64,000 bases of DNA. Source: Magnetospirillum aberrantis SpK (GTDB taxonomy: Bacteria; Pseudomonadota; Alphaproteobacteria; Rhodospirillales; Magnetospirillaceae). Under the pieces are notes generated by a model. The model did no database searches, was not told the DNA's origin, and saw nothing but the letters and a program-made list of their open reading frames with translations. Where the stretch lies: NCBI RefSeq assembly GCF_011022235.1, contig NZ_JAAIYP010000037.1, forward strand, positions 186,001-250,000. Direction: 5' to 3'. Positions 61,675-64,000 of this stretch are shown in pieces; positions within the stretch are counted from its first letter, which is position 1; every line of letters starts with the position of its first letter. The position numbers and the translations under genes were made by a program.

Positions 61675-63729
61675 ATGAAGTTGCGGGGCAAAGTCCTTCT
61701 GGGAAACTTGACCATCGCCGCCTTTGCCGCGGTGGTCTCGTGCACGATGGCATGGGAAGCGGCCAGCGACCTCTCGGCGCAATCGAAAGCGGGAAAGATC
61801 CTGGCGGCCTTCGAAAGGGGACTGGCGGTCAACGGTTTCATCGGCGCCGAGCGCGGCGCCTGGGGGCGGGCGCTACAGGCGCCGGACCCGGCGACCCAGG
61901 ACCAACTTGCCGATATCTCCAAGTTCACGAAAACCACCGACGACCTGTTGGAGAGCGCGATCGATTCGACGCAGGCGGCCGGTCTGCCGCTGACCCAACT
62001 GGAAAACGCCCGATCGACCTTGAAGAACCTGCGGGCGACAAGCCTTGCCGCGCTGGCCAAGGCGAAGTCCGAACGCCCCGAGAATGCTCTGCTCGCCAAT
62101 GTCGACGGTCTGGGAAAGGTGGTCGTGGCACTGAACTCGGGCATCAACCAAAGCTACAGCGCGTTGTTGTCGGCGGCCCCCAACCTGGGTGACGCCGCCA
62201 GTCTGGCGTTGATGGCCCAGGATATGCGTACAATCGGAGGTTTGCGGTCGTCGTCCTTGGGCATTTATGCCCGCAATCAGCCGTTCACGCCCGAGCGCTT
62301 GCGTGGCGTGATCGAGGAAACCGGCCAGATCGCCCTGTTGTGGCAGATGGTGCAACAGCAGGTCGTCAACATGGGCGAACCCCAGGTGTTGAAGGACGCC
62401 ATCGACTCTGTGCGCGGCAGCTTCATGGGGACGGGCGAGAAGCGTTTCCAATCCGTCCTGGAGGCGGCGCGCCAGGGTTTGCCGTCGCCGGAAAAATGGG
62501 GCACATGGACCACCGAGAATCTGGACACCGTTTTCGTGCTGCGCGACGCCGCCGTGAAGGATGCCTATGAGTCGAATGCCCAGGCCGTCAACGAAGCCCG
62601 CTTCCGGTTGGGATTGTCGCTCGCGGTCCTGGCTGCCGTGGTGGTCGCCAGCGTCATCGTGCTGTTGGTGATGTCGCGCCAGGTCATCCAGCCGTTGGGC
62701 ACCCTGACCCTTGTTCTGGACCGGTTGGCACGCCATGACCTGACGGTTGATATTCCCGGCTGTGACCGAGGGGACGAGGTCGGGTCGATGGCGACCGCCG
62801 TGCGGGTGCTTCGCGACAACGCGGTGAAGGCCGACAAGGTCGCCGAGGAGCAGGAGCGCGACCGTCTCGCCCGTGAGGAACGGGGACGCAGGCTGGAGGC
62901 GTTGGCGCACGGCTTCGATACCCAGGTTTCCGGGGTGTTGACCGAGGTGGGCGAGGCGCTGTCCGTGCTGGAGAACACCGCCGCCGCCATGCACCGGATT
63001 TCCCGCCAGACCAGCGAGCAGGCGACGAACGTGGCGACGGCGTCGGAAGAAGCGTCGTCCGGCGTGCAGACGGTGGCCAGTTCGGCCGAGGAACTGTCGG
63101 CCTCCATCGCCGAGATCGCGCGTCAGGTCACCCAGTCCAGCCAGGCGTCTCAGGCCGCGTCCGAGGAAGCGCGACAGACCAACATCCTGGTCCAGGGCTT
63201 GGCCTCCACGTCGACCAGGATCGGCGACGTGGTCAAGCTGATCAACGACATCGCGTCGCAGACCAACCTTCTGGCGCTGAACGCGACCATCGAGGCGGCC
63301 CGTGCCGGCGAGGCCGGCAAGGGTTTCGCCGTGGTCGCCGGTGAGGTCAAGAACCTGGCCAACCAGACGTCAAAGGCCACCGAGGAAATCACCTCGCAGA
63401 TCCAGGCCGTGCAATCGGCTACGCGCGAGACGGTCAACGCCATCGCCAGCATCGTGTCGCGCATCGAAGAGATCAACCAGATCGGTACCGCCATCGCCTC
63501 GGCGGTCGAGGAACAGTCGGCCGCGACCCGCGAGATCGCCCGCAACGTTCAGCAGACGTCGGCGGGAATGCAGCAGGTTTCCGCCAACATCGCGGGAGTG
63601 ACCGGTTCGGCCAGGGACACCGGTGAAGCCGCCGGACAGGTGTTGAACAGCTCGAGCACGGTGTCGCACGGCACCGACAACCTGCGCGGGACGGTCAACG
63701 CCTTCCTGGATAACGTCCGTCAGCTATAG
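61675..63729 (+). CDS. Methyl-accepting chemotaxis protein
   Basis: This 684-residue receptor has an N-terminal membrane segment ([18 protein letters not shown]), a periplasmic helical sensor of about 290 residues, a second segment ([20 protein letters not shown]), a HAMP domain ([20 protein letters not shown]) and the signalling coiled coil with the conserved hairpin tip [21 protein letters not shown] start at ATG 61675 behind ggggag. No C-terminal CheR/CheB pentapeptide is visible. The long leader before it (61421-61674) is AT-rich and holds no gene. The ligand is unknown. Confidence 0.93.
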   Translation: MKLRGKVLLGNLTIAAFAAVVSCTMAWEAASDLSAQSKAGKILAAFERGLAVNGFIGAERGAWGRALQAPDPATQDQLADISKFTKTTDDLLESAIDSTQAAGLPLTQLENARSTLKNLRATSLAALAKAKSERPENALLANVDGLGKVVVALNSGINQSYSALLSAAPNLGDAASLALMAQDMRTIGGLRSSSLGIYARNQPFTPERLRGVIEETGQIALLWQMVQQQVVNMGEPQVLKDAIDSVRGSFMGTGEKRFQSVLEAARQGLPSPEKWGTWTTENLDTVFVLRDAAVKDAYESNAQAVNEARFRLGLSLAVLAAVVVASVIVLLVMSRQVIQPLGTLTLVLDRLARHDLTVDIPGCDRGDEVGSMATAVRVLRDNAVKADKVAEEQERDRLAREERGRRLEALAHGFDTQVSGVLTEVGEALSVLENTAAAMHRISRQTSEQATNVATASEEASSGVQTVASSAEELSASIAEIARQVTQSSQASQAASEEARQTNILVQGLASTSTRIGDVVKLINDIASQTNLLALNATIEAARAGEAGKGFAVVAGEVKNLANQTSKATEEITSQIQAVQSATRETVNAIASIVSRIEEINQIGTAIASAVEEQSAATREIARNVQQTSAGMQQVSANIAGVTGSARDTGEAAGQVLNSSSTVSHGTDNLRGTVNAFLDNVRQL

Positions 63730-63766
63730 GCATTCCCGCCGATCCGGGACCCCTTCCCCAAAGTAA

Positions 63767-63799
63767 AATCCCCCTCCCGCCAATGGCGGGAGGGGGATT
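63767..63799. terminator. Bidirectional terminator, 15-bp perfect stem
   Basis: AATCCCCCTCCCGCC (63767-63781) and GGCGGGAGGGGGATT (63785-63799) pair perfectly around AAT. The plus side is followed by gattttt and the minus side by TTTTA, so it can end both the chemotaxis gene and the convergent oxidoreductase gene. Confidence 0.9.
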
Positions 63800-63816
63800 G
63801 ATTTTTGTCGAGGTTA

Positions 63817-64000
63817 TTAGCCCGCGTTTTCCGCCGCACCGCCCTCGGGCAGGCCGGCGAAGCGGCGCAGCTTGGCGAAACGGGCGTGGATGGCGTTTTC
63901 GGCCTGGGACACCAGGGCGCGGAAACGCTCGGGATCGTGGCGTTCGACCATGGTGAAGCGGGCTTCGTTCTTCAGGAAGTCGTACAGATGGCCGACGGGT
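63817..64000 (-). CDS. nifJ: Pyruvate:ferredoxin (flavodoxin) oxidoreductase, C-terminal end only
   Basis: Only the last 60 codons lie in the window; the gene continues past the right edge. The translated end includes HLYDFLKNEARFTMVERHDP, then ERFRALVSQAENAIHARF, and a short Gly/Ala-rich tail before TAA 63819-63817. The DFLKNExRF and following helix match the C-terminus of NifJ-type single-chain pyruvate oxidoreductases. It would add a second ferredoxin-linked oxidoreductase beside kor. Confidence 0.7.
   Translation of the reverse strand, partial: PVGHLYDFLKNEARFTMVERHDPERFRALVSQAENAIHARFAKLRRFAGLPEGGAAENAG

Overview
The window is high-GC chromosomal DNA with dense, short-spaced genes and many ATGA stop/start overlaps. 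Gene content points to a Rhodospirillales alphaproteobacterium, most like Magnetospirillum: a group 3b [NiFe] hydrogenase, 2-oxoacid:ferredoxin oxidoreductase with its own ferredoxin, homospermidine synthase, CcoG, FeoAB, Tat-exported proteins and a FecR-RTX protein. The genus is an inference from gene content; no rRNA or magnetosome gene is present.

Layout. 125-6606: group 3b (sulfhydrogenase-type) hydrogenase operon (beta, a cyclic-nucleotide-binding protein, gamma, small and large subunits), then a flavin reductase-like gene on the other strand, an HExxH protein and the hydrogenase maturation protease. 6679-9235: old yellow enzyme with a divergent LysR regulator and a hypothetical gene. 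9334-12711: four overlapping minus-strand genes for exported proteins, two of them M48 metalloproteases. 12791-18032: small membrane proteins, a solute-binding protein, an S49 peptidase operon, a rhodanese and a TrmN6-like methyltransferase. 18147-22289: polyprenyl diphosphate synthase, DUF2252 protein, rhodanese/TauE pair and a single-domain response regulator. 22354-23625: a mobile-DNA scar made of a 3' half tRNA and an internally deleted IS256-type element. 23923-29296: citramalate synthase, the kor operon and a divergent ferredoxin. 29426-34461: hemerythrin-like protein, homospermidine synthase with a long unusual leader, agmatinase and an NAD(P)-binding SAF-type protein. 34528-36707: LysR/MFS pair. 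36792-43548: a 1192-residue TPR/glycosyltransferase-like protein, a divergent FecR-RTX secreted protein and a nucleotide-sugar epimerase. 43587-48707: DUF192, feo operon, a diaminopentanoate dehydrogenase-like gene, tRNA-Gly and tRNA-Asn. 48792-51653: copper TonB receptor and a DUF2946-type protein. 51767-55053: thioesterase, parE, RDD and YbjQ proteins. 55125-56695: ArsR, ArsP-type permease and mini-thioredoxin operon, with the permease broken by one extra T. 56700-63729: DUF3095, Tpx, CcoG, small Cys protein, acetyltransferase, YaiI family and a chemotaxis receptor. 63817-64000: the C-terminus of a pyruvate:ferredoxin (flavodoxin) oxidoreductase entering from the right edge.

Themes. Low-potential electron metabolism recurs (hydrogenase, KOR, ferredoxin, NifJ-like tail, CcoG). 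Polyamine synthesis runs from agmatinase to homospermidine synthase. The points most worth a second look are the homospermidine synthase leader, which carries two mini-ORFs with good Shine-Dalgarno sequences and a strong hairpin; the TPR-GT/methyltransferase/TPR-GT protein beside a secreted RTX protein; a two-copy intergenic hairpin element with compensatory base changes; the leaderless-looking parE promoter; and the poly(T) frameshift in the ArsP permease.
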